A DNA stretch of 64,000 nucleotides from Candidatus Rhodoblastus alkanivorans (GCF_022760755.1 NZ_JAIVFP010000001.1:2336001-2400000); one strand, 5' to 3'. Positions 53,945 to 63,181 are shown, counted from the stretch's first letter. The notes: generated by a model not told the origin, from the sequence alone. Numbers and translations: made by a program.

Positions 53945-54277
53945 ATGAAATTTCCCCGGCGCGCCGTGCGCAAAACCTTCGCCCTTTTGAGCCTCGGCCT
54001 GTCGGCGTTCGCGATGCCTGACGCCGCATCGGCGCAAGCGTCCCGCGCGCCCTATGTGATGTTCTGGCGCCAGCTTGGCGGGAACTGGTCGGCGGGTCCC
54101 TATCCGGTTCAGACAGAGACTTGCGTGCACGCCAGCCCCCGGGCCGCCTGCAACGGCCAGAATTTCAAGGGCGTCTATAGCAACGGACAATATGCCCTGT
54201 TCTGGATCAACGGATGCCGGCAGCCGCCGATAACGATCGAGTGCGAAGTCCATCCCGCCGCTCCGGCGGCGAAGTGA
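53945..54277 (+). CDS. Small secreted protein, unknown function
   Basis: The 110-residue protein has a signal peptide (TFALLSLGLSAFAMPDAASA, cleavage near residue 31) and a mature part of about 80 residues with four Cys, likely two disulfides (ETCVHAS, RAACNGQ, INGCRQP, IECEVH), and several aromatics (YVMFWRQLGGNW). The start at 53945 has a good ribosome-binding site (AAGGAG). It lies 215 bp after the propeller gene on the same strand and is probably part of the same secreted set. No family is recognised. Confidence 0.78.
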   Translation: MKFPRRAVRKTFALLSLGLSAFAMPDAASAQASRAPYVMFWRQLGGNWSAGPYPVQTETCVHASPRAACNGQNFKGVYSNGQYALFWINGCRQPPITIECEVHPAAPAAK

Positions 54278-54322
54278 ACGCGTGACACCGCTGACGCTGC
54301 TGGCGCATATAGAGCGGGGTGC

Positions 54323-54349
54323 AAAAAAACGGTCGCCGTTTGGACCGTT
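54323..54349 (-). terminator. Intrinsic terminator facing the minus strand
   Basis: Read on the minus strand, AACGGTC and GACCGTT form a 7-bp stem, followed at once by a run of T (A-tract 54323-54329 on the plus strand). No minus-strand gene is seen immediately to the right, so it may end antisense or small-RNA transcription. On the plus strand it would only be a hairpin after an A-tract. Confidence 0.5.
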
Positions 54350-54530
54350 GAGATCAATCAAGCGGGCGCGGCCCGTTCGTCCGCGACGATTTGCGGTTCT
54401 CGGGCGAAAAGGGGCGTAAATTGAATGAAATTACTCTATCCTTCGCCATCCGAATTGCCCTGAGAATGCGTTCCGCGAAGCGGCGTCATTTCTGCGCTGT
54501 CAGCGCGACGGATGGGATGCCTGGCCGGCC

Positions 54531-56873
54531 GTGACAAATGTTCCCTCCAAGCCGATCGGTTCCGGCGCTCATGATCAGGCCGGATTATCATCGGAGGCCG
54601 CCCGCCGTCTCCTCGCGGAGTATGGCTTCAACGAAGTGGCCGAAGCGAAGCGCAATGCGGCCGCCGCACTGCTCAGCCATTTCTGGGCGCCGGTGCCGTG
54701 GATGCTCGAAGCCGCGGTTCTGCTCCAAGTCCTGATCCGAGAATATCTTGAAGCCGCGGTGATCGGGGGTCTCCTGGCGTTCAATGCTTTGCTTTCCTTC
54801 CTGCAAGGGAAGCGGGCCGAAGCCGCATTGGCCGCCCTCAAGTCGCGACTCGCGCTTACCGCGTCGGTTCGGCGCGACGGTGCCTGGGTCATGCTGCCGG
54901 CGCGGGAGATCGTTCCCGGCGATGTGGTGAAGCTGTCTCTCGGCGCCATTGTCCCCGCGGACGTGCGCTTGGTTTCCGGCAGCGTGCTTCTCGACCAGTC
55001 GATGATCACCGGCGAATCGCTCCCGGCGGAGGCAGGCGTCAATGACGCGACCTACGCCGGTGCAATGGTCAGGCGCGGCGAGGCGGAGGCAGTGGTGACC
55101 GCGACCGGCCCTCGCACTTACTCCGGTAGGGCCGCCGAACTTGTGCGTATCGCGCATGGACCCAGCGCCGAGCAATCGGCAATCCTCAGGGTGGTCCGCA
55201 ATCTTGCGATGTTCAACGGCCTCGTGCTCCTGTTGATGGCTGCATATGCGCGCGCCCACGACATGTCCGGCACCCATCTTATTGCGCTCACGCTGACCGT
55301 CATTCTCGCCTCGGTTCCGGTGGCGCTGCCAGCGACTTTCACGCTGGCTAGCGCGCTCGGCGCCCAGCGCCTGATTCGTCATGGGGTGTTGCCGACCCGG
55401 CTTTCCGCTGTGCATGACGCGGCGGCGATGGATGTCCTTTGTTCGGATAAAACCGGAACGCTGACGCAAAATACGCTCAAGGTGGCCGCAGTGCGCGCTT
55501 TTTCTGGCTTCAGCGAGCAGGAGGTTCTGGCCTTGGCCGCGGCAGCCAGCAGCGAGGGCGGCAAGGACCCGGTCGACTCTGCGGTTCGGGCCGCGGCCGA
55601 GGAGCGCGGAGCGGCGCCCGAGCAGGCGCTCAACTTCGTTCCCTTCGATCCCGCGACCAAATTTTCGGAGGCGCTGATCGCCCGCGATGGAACGACATGG
55701 CGCGTGGTCAAGGGCGCTTTTGCGACGGTTGCGGCGCTCGCCGCCACGTCTGCCGAGGCGACGGGCAGCGCCAATGAACTTGCCACGCGCGGCAGTCGCG
55801 TGCTCGCGATCGGTTGTGGGCCCGCGCAAAATTTCCGCGTCGCGGGACTGATCGCGCTGAGCGATCCGCCGCGCGCCGACGCCGCTCCGTTGATCAGTGA
55901 GCTTGCTTCACTTGGGGTGGCGACTGTCATGGTCACGGGTGACGCGGCGCCGACGGCGGGCGCCGTCGCCCGCGCTATCGGCCTCAGTGGGCCGATTTGC
56001 CCCGCCCCGCGCATCCCGGACCGCGTTGCGCCTGCCGACTTCGGAGTTTTCGCCGGCGTGTTCCCGGAAGACAAGTTCCGACTGGTGAAGGCTTTCCAGA
56101 CAAGCGGCCACACGGTTGGCATGTGCGGCGATGGAGCCAACGATGCGCCGGCATTGCGGCAGGCGCAGATCGGGATCGCGGTGTCCACGGCGACGGATGT
56201 CGCAAAATCGGCGGCGGGGCTGGTGCTGACCGAACCAGGCCTTGGCGGGATCGTGGCAGCGGTCAAGGAAGGACGCGCCACCTTCCAACGCATTCTGACC
56301 TATACGATTAATGCGCTTCTCAAAAAAATCGAGATGGTGTTGTTTCTCGGCGGCGGCCTCGTGATGACCGGCGACGCGGTGCTGACGCCGATCCTCATGG
56401 CGCTGTTGCTTGTCACCAATGATTTTCTAACCATGTCCCTGACGACGGATCGGGCCCGTCCGTCGCCGCGGCCCGAAGTCTGGCTGATCGGCCCGATCAC
56501 CGCGGTGGCGGTGGCGCTCGGGCTGGTCAAGCTCGCCTTCTCGACCGCTGTGCTGGCGGTTGGGCGTTTCGGCCTCGGTCTGTCGATCGGCCCGCTGCGA
56601 ACTCTGGCTTTTTTCACCATGGTGGTCGACGCCCAGGCGACCGTCTATGTGATCCGCGAACGCCGGCGGCTATGGTCGTCGTGGCCGGGCGCCTGGGTTG
56701 TCCTTTCGAGCGCCGTCGATCTCGGCATCGGCTCTTTTGTTTCGCTGAGCGGCTGGCTGACGCCGGCGCTCCCGGTCGGCGCCCTGATTGGGCTCATTGC
56801 AGCGGCGGCGGCGTTCGCGCTGCTGCTGGACGCCGTGAAGGCGCCAGTATTGCGCCGACTCGGGATCGTTTGA
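54531..56873 (+). CDS. P-type ATPase, P3A (plasma-membrane proton pump) type
   Basis: The 780-residue protein has the P-type motifs TGES (MITGESLPAEAG), phosphorylation site DKTGTLTQN (Asp306), MVTGD and GDGANDAPALRQAQIGIAVS. It has no N-terminal metal-binding domain and no CPx motif; helix 4 reads ILASVPVALPATFTLA, as in P3A proton pumps of fungi, plants and some prokaryotes (shorter than the ~900 residues of fungal pumps). It would pump H+ out of the cytoplasm using ATP. The start is GTG at 54531. The convergent ClC gene suggests a pH or ion homeostasis theme. Calcium or magnesium transport is less likely. Confidence 0.88.
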   Translation: MTNVPSKPIGSGAHDQAGLSSEAARRLLAEYGFNEVAEAKRNAAAALLSHFWAPVPWMLEAAVLLQVLIREYLEAAVIGGLLAFNALLSFLQGKRAEAALAALKSRLALTASVRRDGAWVMLPAREIVPGDVVKLSLGAIVPADVRLVSGSVLLDQSMITGESLPAEAGVNDATYAGAMVRRGEAEAVVTATGPRTYSGRAAELVRIAHGPSAEQSAILRVVRNLAMFNGLVLLLMAAYARAHDMSGTHLIALTLTVILASVPVALPATFTLASALGAQRLIRHGVLPTRLSAVHDAAAMDVLCSDKTGTLTQNTLKVAAVRAFSGFSEQEVLALAAAASSEGGKDPVDSAVRAAAEERGAAPEQALNFVPFDPATKFSEALIARDGTTWRVVKGAFATVAALAATSAEATGSANELATRGSRVLAIGCGPAQNFRVAGLIALSDPPRADAAPLISELASLGVATVMVTGDAAPTAGAVARAIGLSGPICPAPRIPDRVAPADFGVFAGVFPEDKFRLVKAFQTSGHTVGMCGDGANDAPALRQAQIGIAVSTATDVAKSAAGLVLTEPGLGGIVAAVKEGRATFQRILTYTINALLKKIEMVLFLGGGLVMTGDAVLTPILMALLLVTNDFLTMSLTTDRARPSPRPEVWLIGPITAVAVALGLVKLAFSTAVLAVGRFGLGLSIGPLRTLAFFTMVVDAQATVYVIRERRRLWSSWPGAWVVLSSAVDLGIGSFVSLSGWLTPALPVGALIGLIAAAAAFALLLDAVKAPVLRRLGIV

Positions 56874-57078
56874 TCGGCGCAGAATTTCGCCGCCAATCGA
56901 CATCCGCATTTTTTGATTTCCTGTTGAACGGCCGAGTCTTTTTCCGGACGTTGAAATGGCGTACTGAACGGCGAACGCCGATCTTCCGAAAAAAGCCGCC
57001 GAAGCAAGGCGCTCCAGGCACGAAGCCGTTGGCCGCCCGACGAATTCACGCCTTTTCGTCGCCGGCGCCGACCACCGG

Positions 57079-58467
57079 TCAGATCGCTCGCCGCGGCCGC
57101 GCGGGAGTCGGACGCGCGCCGCGCACTCTGAAACGCTCGGCGACCTGCTGGTCGGAAAGGCGCGCCTCGTAGATCGAACGCGGTTCGATGGTGCGGGCGA
57201 TCGCCGTCGCGATGATGATGGCGACGAGCATCGGCAAAGTAAAAAAGCGGGCGTGGCCGGTCAGCTCCATCATCATGACGAGCGAGGAGATCGGGCCCTG
57301 GGTCGTCGCCGCCAGCATCGCGCCCGCGCAGATGATCGCGTAAAGGCTCAGATCGCCCTGCGGATCGATATGCAGCCACAAAACGCCCAATGCGGCGCCC
57401 ATCAGCGCGCCCGCGGAGAGCGAGGGGGTGAACAGGCCGCCCGGCGCGCCGCTCGCCACCGACGCGACTGTGCACAAGGGCCTGACGGGGACGAGCACGA
57501 GAAGCGCGAAGAGCGGCAGGGGCTGGCGGAACAGCTCCTGGGCCACGTCCTGCCCATTGCCCAGAACCTGCGGGAGCGGAATCGAAACCAGTCCGACCGC
57601 GGCGAAAACCAGGAAAGGCGCCAGGATCCTTCGCCAGCCGGACGGGCGGCTGCGGTCGGCCCAGGCGATCAGGCGGACGAAGGCGACCGACCAGAGGCCG
57701 ATGATGGGCGCGGCCAGCGCGGCGAATGCGAAATCGGCGAGCCCGACGTGATAGACCGGAACCGTATAGATCGGCGCGTCGGGAATGACGAACATCGCGA
57801 CCTTGGTGGCGATCGTCGTCGCCGTCAGCGCGGGCAGGAGGAGCCGAAGCGCCAGTTGCCCGCGCACCACTTCGAGCGCGAAGAGTGCGCCGCCGAGCGG
57901 CACGCTATAGACGGCGGCCATGCCGGCGCCCGCGCCGATCGCCACCAGCAGGCGGCGCTGCTCGTCCGAGAGCTTTTGCAGGCCCGACGCGAGATTGCCG
58001 AAGGCGGCGCCGGCGTGCTTGGGGGCTCCCTCGCGACCGAGCGCCGCGCCCATGGCGACGATGACGGTCGACAGCGCGGCGGAGCCAAGCGTCTTGATCG
58101 TCGGCAGGCGTCCGGCCCGGAACCAGATCGCCTCGGTGATGTCGGTTTCGCCGCCAGGGACGAACCGGGCCAGCAGCCACCCGCCCGCGCCCGTCAGAAG
58201 GCCCGCGGCAAGGAGCAGCAGAACATGCCGCCCGGGGGCGGCGCGTCGCGCGGCCTCGGTCAGCGCCGCGGGATCGGAGGCGCCCCAGGAAAGGTCCTGG
58301 ACCTTCATGAGAAGCGCCGTCAGCAGCGCCGCGCCGACGCCAGCGGCGACGCCGGTGAGAACGACCGCGATCCAGAACGGCATCGCGCCCGGCTCGAACA
58401 AGGTCCGGGGAACGTCCCCTTCGCGCTCAGGACTTGCAGCGTTCGCGTCCGTCGTTCCGGCGGTCAA
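57079..58467 (-). CDS. ClC-family chloride channel/transporter
   Basis: The 462-residue protein has about 11 hydrophobic segments and the ClC ion-pathway motifs in diverged form: GREGA in place of GREGP, keeping the gating Glu; GGLFTPSLSAGALMG in place of GIFAP; and SVPLGGALFALEV near the middle. A gating Glu fits proton-coupled exchange, though the second proton-relay Glu cannot be assigned with confidence. The start is TTG at 58467, directly after a small membrane-protein gene (13-bp gap). A cytoplasmic CBS domain is absent. Confidence 0.9.
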   Translation of the reverse strand: MTAGTTDANAASPEREGDVPRTLFEPGAMPFWIAVVLTGVAAGVGAALLTALLMKVQDLSWGASDPAALTEAARRAAPGRHVLLLLAAGLLTGAGGWLLARFVPGGETDITEAIWFRAGRLPTIKTLGSAALSTVIVAMGAALGREGAPKHAGAAFGNLASGLQKLSDEQRRLLVAIGAGAGMAAVYSVPLGGALFALEVVRGQLALRLLLPALTATTIATKVAMFVIPDAPIYTVPVYHVGLADFAFAALAAPIIGLWSVAFVRLIAWADRSRPSGWRRILAPFLVFAAVGLVSIPLPQVLGNGQDVAQELFRQPLPLFALLVLVPVRPLCTVASVASGAPGGLFTPSLSAGALMGAALGVLWLHIDPQGDLSLYAIICAGAMLAATTQGPISSLVMMMELTGHARFFTLPMLVAIIIATAIARTIEPRSIYEARLSDQQVAERFRVRGARPTPARPRRAI

Positions 58468-58480
58468 GGCCGATCCCCTG

Positions 58481-59035
58481 TCAGCGGCTGGACGCCCTGT
58501 TCCCCGAGAGATGCAGCCAGATCAGAATGGCTACACTGGCGACGCCGGTGACGGTAAGCGTAAGGAGGAGGGTCGAGCGCTGCATCCAGGCGACGGCCGG
58601 GACGGCGGCTCCAAGAAGAATCCCGACCAGTCCGATCCGCCACGATCCGATCAGATTTCCCGATGTGAAAACGCCGAGCGCCAGCACCGTCAGCAGCATC
58701 AGCTGGGTCGCAAGCGTATCGACCAGTTGAAAAATCTGGGGCGACATCAGCAGGCGCATGGCCAGGAAAACGGCGACCCAATGCACCGCGTCCTGCCGGA
58801 TCGCTCTGAACCGGACTCTGCCGTCCTCATGCTCGCCGCGCGCGAAATAGCTGGCGATGGCGAAAATCGGCACGACCACCTCCCAATAGGGGCTCATGAG
58901 GTGGGGCGTCACGCTTTCCATGGCGACCCCGATCAGCGCCAGCAGCAGCATGACCAGGAAAGGCCAATTATTGAACAGGAATGCGCTCGCCCACCCCCGT
59001 TCTTCAGCCGGGCCGGGCTTTCCAACATCGGTCAT
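58481..59035 (-). CDS. Integral membrane protein of unknown function
   Basis: The 184-residue protein has about five hydrophobic helices with a polar central loop (YFARGEHEDGRVRFRAIRQD) and no motif I recognise. It ends 13 bp before the ClC gene on the same strand, so the two are probably cotranscribed and it may serve as an accessory subunit. The ATG at 59035 gives a natural N-terminus; no alternative is favoured. Confidence 0.75.
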   Translation of the reverse strand: MTDVGKPGPAEERGWASAFLFNNWPFLVMLLLALIGVAMESVTPHLMSPYWEVVVPIFAIASYFARGEHEDGRVRFRAIRQDAVHWVAVFLAMRLLMSPQIFQLVDTLATQLMLLTVLALGVFTSGNLIGSWRIGLVGILLGAAVPAVAWMQRSTLLLTLTVTGVASVAILIWLHLSGNRASSR

Positions 59036-59112
59036 CGCAAGCCTCGTCTCGATCGCGGGGATATTCAGAAGACCGGCTTATCAGAATTTTCACGCGCCGC
59101 CCATTGCCGCGC

Positions 59113-60108
59113 TCACCCCCACAGCACCCGCTCCGGCGGAAAAACGGTCGAGCCTTCGTAGCGCAGGCCGTGCGGGTGGTCCTCGGCCAGCAAGAGGGGG
59201 CCGTCGAGATCGACGAAGCGGGCGCGGCTGGCGAGAAGCATGGCCGGGGCCATGGCGAGCGACGAGGCGACCATGCACCCAATGAGAAGGCCGAAGCCGA
59301 GCTTTTCTGCCTCGTCAGCCAGGGCGAGGGCCTCGGTGAGGCCGCCGGTCTTGTCGAGCTTGATGTTGATGACGTCGTAGCGGTCGCGCAAATCGGCCAG
59401 TCCCTTGCGGTCGTGGACGCTTTCGTCGGCGCAGACCGAGACCGGCCAGCCTTTGCCGGCGAGGGCGGAATCGGCGCCAGCCGGCAGGGGCTGTTCGACC
59501 AAAGCGACGCCGGCGGCGGCGCAGGCGGCGAAATTTTCCTCAAGGTTTTCCGGGCGCCAGGCTTCGTTGGCGTCCACGATCAATTCGGATTCCGGCGCGG
59601 CGGCGCGGACGGCGGCGACGCGGGCGGCGTCGCCTTCGCCGGCCAGTTTCACTTTCAGCACCGGCCGGCTGGCGGCGGCTTCGGCCGCCCGCGCCATGTC
59701 TTCCGGCGTCCCCACCGACAAAGTGAAGGCCGTGACGCAGGGCGCGAGACGGTGCAGGCCCGCCATTTGAAAGGCCGGGACGCCGCAGATCTTGGCTTCA
59801 AGGTCCCACAGCGCGCAATCCAGCGCATTGCGCGCCGCGCCGGCGGGCAGGAGCTTCTGCAGCGCAGCGCGGTCGGCGCCCGCTTCGATCGCGTCGCGCG
59901 CCGATTCGATCGAGGCGGCCACGCTATCCACACTTTCGCCGTAACGCGAATAGGGCGTGCATTCGCCGCGCCCGGTCCGGGGTCCCTGCGAAACGGTCGC
60001 GACGACCGTCACCGCCTCGGTTTTGGCTCCGCGGGAGATGACGAAAGGGTTTTTAAGCGGGAATCGCACGACATCGAGCGACAGGCGGCGTTTTTCGGAT
60101 GAGGTCAT
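59113..60108 (-). CDS. Enolase-superfamily epimerase (DgcA/dipeptide epimerase type)
   Basis: The 331-residue protein follows the muconate-lactonizing subgroup of the enolase superfamily. It has the KxK base motif (VLKVKLAG), metal ligands in IVDANEAW, VEQPLP and ADESVHD, and the second acid/base lysine in NIKLDKTGGLTEA. This pattern matches N-acetyl-D-glutamate racemase DgcA and L-Ala-D/L-Glu epimerases, which act on peptidoglycan-derived dipeptides or N-acyl amino acids. No dgcN lies nearby, so the substrate is open. ATG 60108 is chosen; a start six codons upstream is possible. Confidence 0.9.
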   Translation of the reverse strand: MTSSEKRRLSLDVVRFPLKNPFVISRGAKTEAVTVVATVSQGPRTGRGECTPYSRYGESVDSVAASIESARDAIEAGADRAALQKLLPAGAARNALDCALWDLEAKICGVPAFQMAGLHRLAPCVTAFTLSVGTPEDMARAAEAAASRPVLKVKLAGEGDAARVAAVRAAAPESELIVDANEAWRPENLEENFAACAAAGVALVEQPLPAGADSALAGKGWPVSVCADESVHDRKGLADLRDRYDVINIKLDKTGGLTEALALADEAEKLGFGLLIGCMVASSLAMAPAMLLASRARFVDLDGPLLLAEDHPHGLRYEGSTVFPPERVLWG

Positions 60109-60252
60109 AATGTTGCGCCAATGCAATCCACAGCTTGGACGAAGATTCCGTCCGCATTTCGCTTTTGCGTAAACGGCCCGCCAATTGTATGCAAGATCAG
60201 GGATTCTCGTAAAACGTTCGGCCTTTGGCCGTCAGACAGCGGAAGCGCGTCG

Positions 60253-61398
60253 ATGCCGAGTTCGATTTCCGCCGAGCCGGCCTTTTCGGTTGAAAGGGAC
60301 GGCGAGACTGTTCGCCTCGTCCTGCGAGGGGCGTGGACGATCGCGGCGTCGCGGGCGTTGGAAAAGACGGCGAACGCGCTGGCCGCGGCGGGCAAGGGCG
60401 CGGCGCGGGTTGCGATCGACTTCGCCGGGGTGGCGCGGCTCGACACCGCCGGCGCCTGGCTGATCGACAAGGCGCGGGCGCAGATGGCCGCGGGCGGCGC
60501 CGCGACCGAATATCACAGCCTCGATTCGGATCAGAGCATCCTGCTGCGCGAGGCCGCCTATGCCCCGCCCGCGCGCGAACCGGGGCCAAGGACCAATTTG
60601 CTCGTCGATCTGCTGGTCCGGCTCGGTCAATGGGCCGCTATGATCGGCGGCAATGTGATGACCGGCGTGTCCTTTCTCGGCGAACTGGCGGCCGTGGCGC
60701 TGCGCGTGATGCTCAATCCGTCGCTCACCCGCCCGACGTCGATGATCTATCACATGGAAAACTTCGCCCTGCGCGCCGTGCCGATCGTCGCGACCATCAA
60801 TTTCCTGGTCGGTTGCATCGTTGAACAGCAGGGCATATTCCAATTGCGTCGCTTCGGCGCCTCGACCTATGCGATCGATCTGATCGGCGTGCTCGTCCTT
60901 CGCGAACTGGGCGTGCTGCTGACCTCCATCATGATCGCGGGCCGTTCCGGTTCGGCGATCACCGCCGAGCTCGGCTCGATGAAAATGCGCGAGGAAATCG
61001 ACGCCTTGCGCGTGATGGGCATGTCGCCGACGGAAGTGCTGGTCATGCCCCGCATGCTGGCGCTGATCTTTTCCCTGCCGCTTCTGACCTTCATCGCCGA
61101 CATGGCGGCCCTCGGCGGCGGCATGATTACCGCCTATCTTTACAGCGGCATCAGCGTCGAATCCTTCCTGGTGCGGCTGCAGGACGCCATCGGTCTCAAC
61201 ACTTTTCTCGTTGGCCTGATCAAATCGCCCTTCATGGCGCTGGTCATTGGCATCATCGCCTGCATCGAAGGCTTTCGCGTCGTCGGATCGGCCGAGTCGC
61301 TCGGCCGGCAGGTCACTGTTTCGGTCGTCAACGCAATCTTCATGGTGATTTTCGTCGATGGCCTGTTCGCTATCTTTTTCGCGGGCATCCATTACTGA
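60253..61398 (+). CDS. mlaE: MlaE-type lipid ABC transporter permease with N-terminal STAS domain
   Basis: The 381-residue protein combines a STAS-like domain (about 1-100: VRLVLRGAWTIAASRALEK, VAIDFAGVARLDTAGAWLI) with an MlaE permease (about 115-381). The permease includes RAVPIVATINFLVGCIVEQQ and the signature LRELGVLLTSIMIAGRSGSAITAELGSM (shown in pieces). In E. coli the STAS protein MlaB is separate; this fused form is common in Alphaproteobacteria. It moves phospholipids between the membranes. The ATG at 60253 begins just before the STAS domain. It is the first gene of the operon, divergent from the epimerase with 144 bp between. Confidence 0.93.
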   Translation: MPSSISAEPAFSVERDGETVRLVLRGAWTIAASRALEKTANALAAAGKGAARVAIDFAGVARLDTAGAWLIDKARAQMAAGGAATEYHSLDSDQSILLREAAYAPPAREPGPRTNLLVDLLVRLGQWAAMIGGNVMTGVSFLGELAAVALRVMLNPSLTRPTSMIYHMENFALRAVPIVATINFLVGCIVEQQGIFQLRRFGASTYAIDLIGVLVLRELGVLLTSIMIAGRSGSAITAELGSMKMREEIDALRVMGMSPTEVLVMPRMLALIFSLPLLTFIADMAALGGGMITAYLYSGISVESFLVRLQDAIGLNTFLVGLIKSPFMALVIGIIACIEGFRVVGSAESLGRQVTVSVVNAIFMVIFVDGLFAIFFAGIHY

Positions 61399-61406
61399 GG
61401 AATTCG

Positions 61407-62207
61407 ATGGGGTCGAACCGAGTAGAGCCGGTCATCCGGGTGCGTGGGCTGAAAGTCGGGTTCGGGACCAAGCTGGTCCTCAAGGGGCTCGACCTCGATG
61501 TCAATCCGGGCGAGGTGACCGGCTTCGTCGGCGGCTCCGGGCAAGGCAAATCCGTGCTGACCCGCGCCATTCTCGGGCTTGTTCCGAAACAGGCGGGGAC
61601 CATCGAGGTGTTTGGCGAGGATATCGGCCAGCTCTCTTCCGCCGAACACCGCGCGCTGGAGCGGCGCTGGGGCGTGATGTTCCAGGGCGGCGCTCTCTTT
61701 TCCGCCCTCACCGTGAAGCAGAACATCCAGATTTCGATGCGGGAACATCTCGCGCTCAGCCAGGCGGTGATGGACGAACTGGCTATGCTGAAAATCAAGC
61801 TGGTCGGCCTGCCGCCAGACGCCGCGGACAAATTCCCTTCAGAACTTTCCGGCGGCATGGTCAAGCGCGCCGCGCTCGCCCGCGCTTTGGCGCTCGATCC
61901 GGAGCTTCTCTTTCTGGACGAGCCGACTTCGGGACTCGATCCGATCGGCGCGGCGGATTTCGACGATCTGATCGCGACCCTGCGCGCGACGCTGGGCTTA
62001 AGCGTCTTCATGGTCACGCACGATCTCGACTCGCTCTATTCGATATGCGACACAATCGCGGCGCTTGCGGACGGCCAGGTGATCGCCTCCGGCCCGCTAG
62101 CGACCATGCTCGCTTCCGATCATCCGTGGCTGCGCTCCTATTTCCATGGCAAGCGCGCGCGGTCGATCGTCGCGCCGGGACACGCCGGCGCGGGCGAGCA
62201 GAGCTAG
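61407..62207 (+). CDS. mlaF: MlaF-type lipid ABC transporter ATPase
   Basis: The 266-residue ATPase has Walker A GGSGQGKSV (about 44-52), the Q-loop GVMFQGGALFSALTV, ABC signature LSGGMVKRAALARALAL and Walker B LLFLDEPTSGLDP, with the switch His in MVTHDLDSL. The Q-loop variant with FQGGALF is typical of MlaF. It powers MlaE. GAGG lies six bases before the ATG, and 8 bp separate it from mlaE. Confidence 0.95.
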   Translation: MGSNRVEPVIRVRGLKVGFGTKLVLKGLDLDVNPGEVTGFVGGSGQGKSVLTRAILGLVPKQAGTIEVFGEDIGQLSSAEHRALERRWGVMFQGGALFSALTVKQNIQISMREHLALSQAVMDELAMLKIKLVGLPPDAADKFPSELSGGMVKRAALARALALDPELLFLDEPTSGLDPIGAADFDDLIATLRATLGLSVFMVTHDLDSLYSICDTIAALADGQVIASGPLATMLASDHPWLRSYFHGKRARSIVAPGHAGAGEQS

Positions 62208-62220
62208 GAGGAGCCGAAAC

Positions 62221-63138
62221 ATGGAGACCCGCGCCAATTATGCGCTGATCGGCCTGTTCACTTTGGCGGTGATCATCGGCGCCTTCGGGTTCATCTATTG
62301 GTTCAAGACCTATGGCCAGCAGACGGCGCACACGAGCTATGTGATCCATTTCAACGGCTCCGTCTCCGGCCTGCTCAACGGCGCCGCGGTGCAGTTCAAT
62401 GGCCTCAAGGTCGGCGATGTCACCGAACTTGGACTCAATCCGGAAAATCCCAGTCAGGTCTACGCGCGCATCTCGATCAACGCCAATACGCCGGTGAAGA
62501 CCGACACCAAGGCCTCGCTCGAATTCGGTGGACTGACCGGCGTCGCCTGGGTGGCGCTGCAGGGCGGCAGCGCGAGCGCCGAGCCTTTGCCGCCGGGCGG
62601 CGTGCTCGAGGCCTCCGGATCGGCGCTTCAGTCCCTGTTGCAGAAGGCGGAGAAACTCTCGGTCAAGGCCGACAAGGTGCTGGGGGAGGTGGATAGCGCC
62701 CTGACCAGCCTGAACGGACTGCTGAAGGAAAGCGGGCCGGGGATTACCGCCTCGGTGAACAACATCCAGAAATTGACGGGGGCGCTCGCCGACAAGAGCG
62801 GCAATTTCCTCCAGTCGCTCGACAGCATCGAGCCGGGCAAGGTGCGCAACATCGTGAGAAATACCGATGAGGCGATGGCCAAGGTGAACAATCTGCTCGG
62901 CGGCCCCGGCGGCAAGAGCATGATCTCGGATATTTCCGACGCGGCGCGCTCGGTCAGGAAGCTGGCCGACAGCCTGAACCGCTTCGCCAATACCGGGCTG
63001 CGTCAATATGAGGGCCTTGCAGTTGACGGCCGCAAGACGCTCCAGGACGTCGATCACGCGGTCAAGACCATCGAGAGAGATCCGCAAAGCATCATCTTCG
63101 GCCGAAAGCCGGCGTTGCCGGAATATCGTGGGCGCTAA
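62221..63138 (+). CDS. mlaD: MlaD-type MCE-domain lipid-binding protein
   Basis: The 305-residue protein has an N-terminal membrane anchor (NYALIGLFTLAVIIGAFGFIYW) and one MCE domain (about 38-118: VQFNGLKVGDVTELGLNP, VKTDTKASLEFGGLTGVAWV). It then has a long helical tail (about 140-290) with repeated coiled segments. It binds lipid in the periplasm and docks on MlaE. The AGGAGGAG ribosome-binding site (62206-62213) overlaps the end of the mlaF stop codon, a coupled arrangement. The tail is longer than in E. coli MlaD (183 residues), as in many alphaproteobacterial members. Confidence 0.93.
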   Translation: METRANYALIGLFTLAVIIGAFGFIYWFKTYGQQTAHTSYVIHFNGSVSGLLNGAAVQFNGLKVGDVTELGLNPENPSQVYARISINANTPVKTDTKASLEFGGLTGVAWVALQGGSASAEPLPPGGVLEASGSALQSLLQKAEKLSVKADKVLGEVDSALTSLNGLLKESGPGITASVNNIQKLTGALADKSGNFLQSLDSIEPGKVRNIVRNTDEAMAKVNNLLGGPGGKSMISDISDAARSVRKLADSLNRFANTGLRQYEGLAVDGRKTLQDVDHAVKTIERDPQSIIFGRKPALPEYRGR

Positions 63139-63181
63139 GCGAAAAATCGGCGCCGGCCGGCCCTGAAGGGAAACAGACAGC

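Noticed and set aside
53150-54361. Minus-strand open frame of 403 codons opposite the propeller gene and small secreted gene
   Set aside because: Antisense to two genes with signal peptides; no domain recognised.
54588-55829. Minus-strand open frame of 413 codons opposite the P-type ATPase
   Set aside because: Antisense to highly conserved ATPase motifs; composition is typical of a shadow frame.
57253-59161. Two long plus-strand frames opposite the ClC and small membrane-protein genes
   Set aside because: Both are rich in Arg, Gln and Pro, have no domains, and lie antisense to clear membrane proteins.
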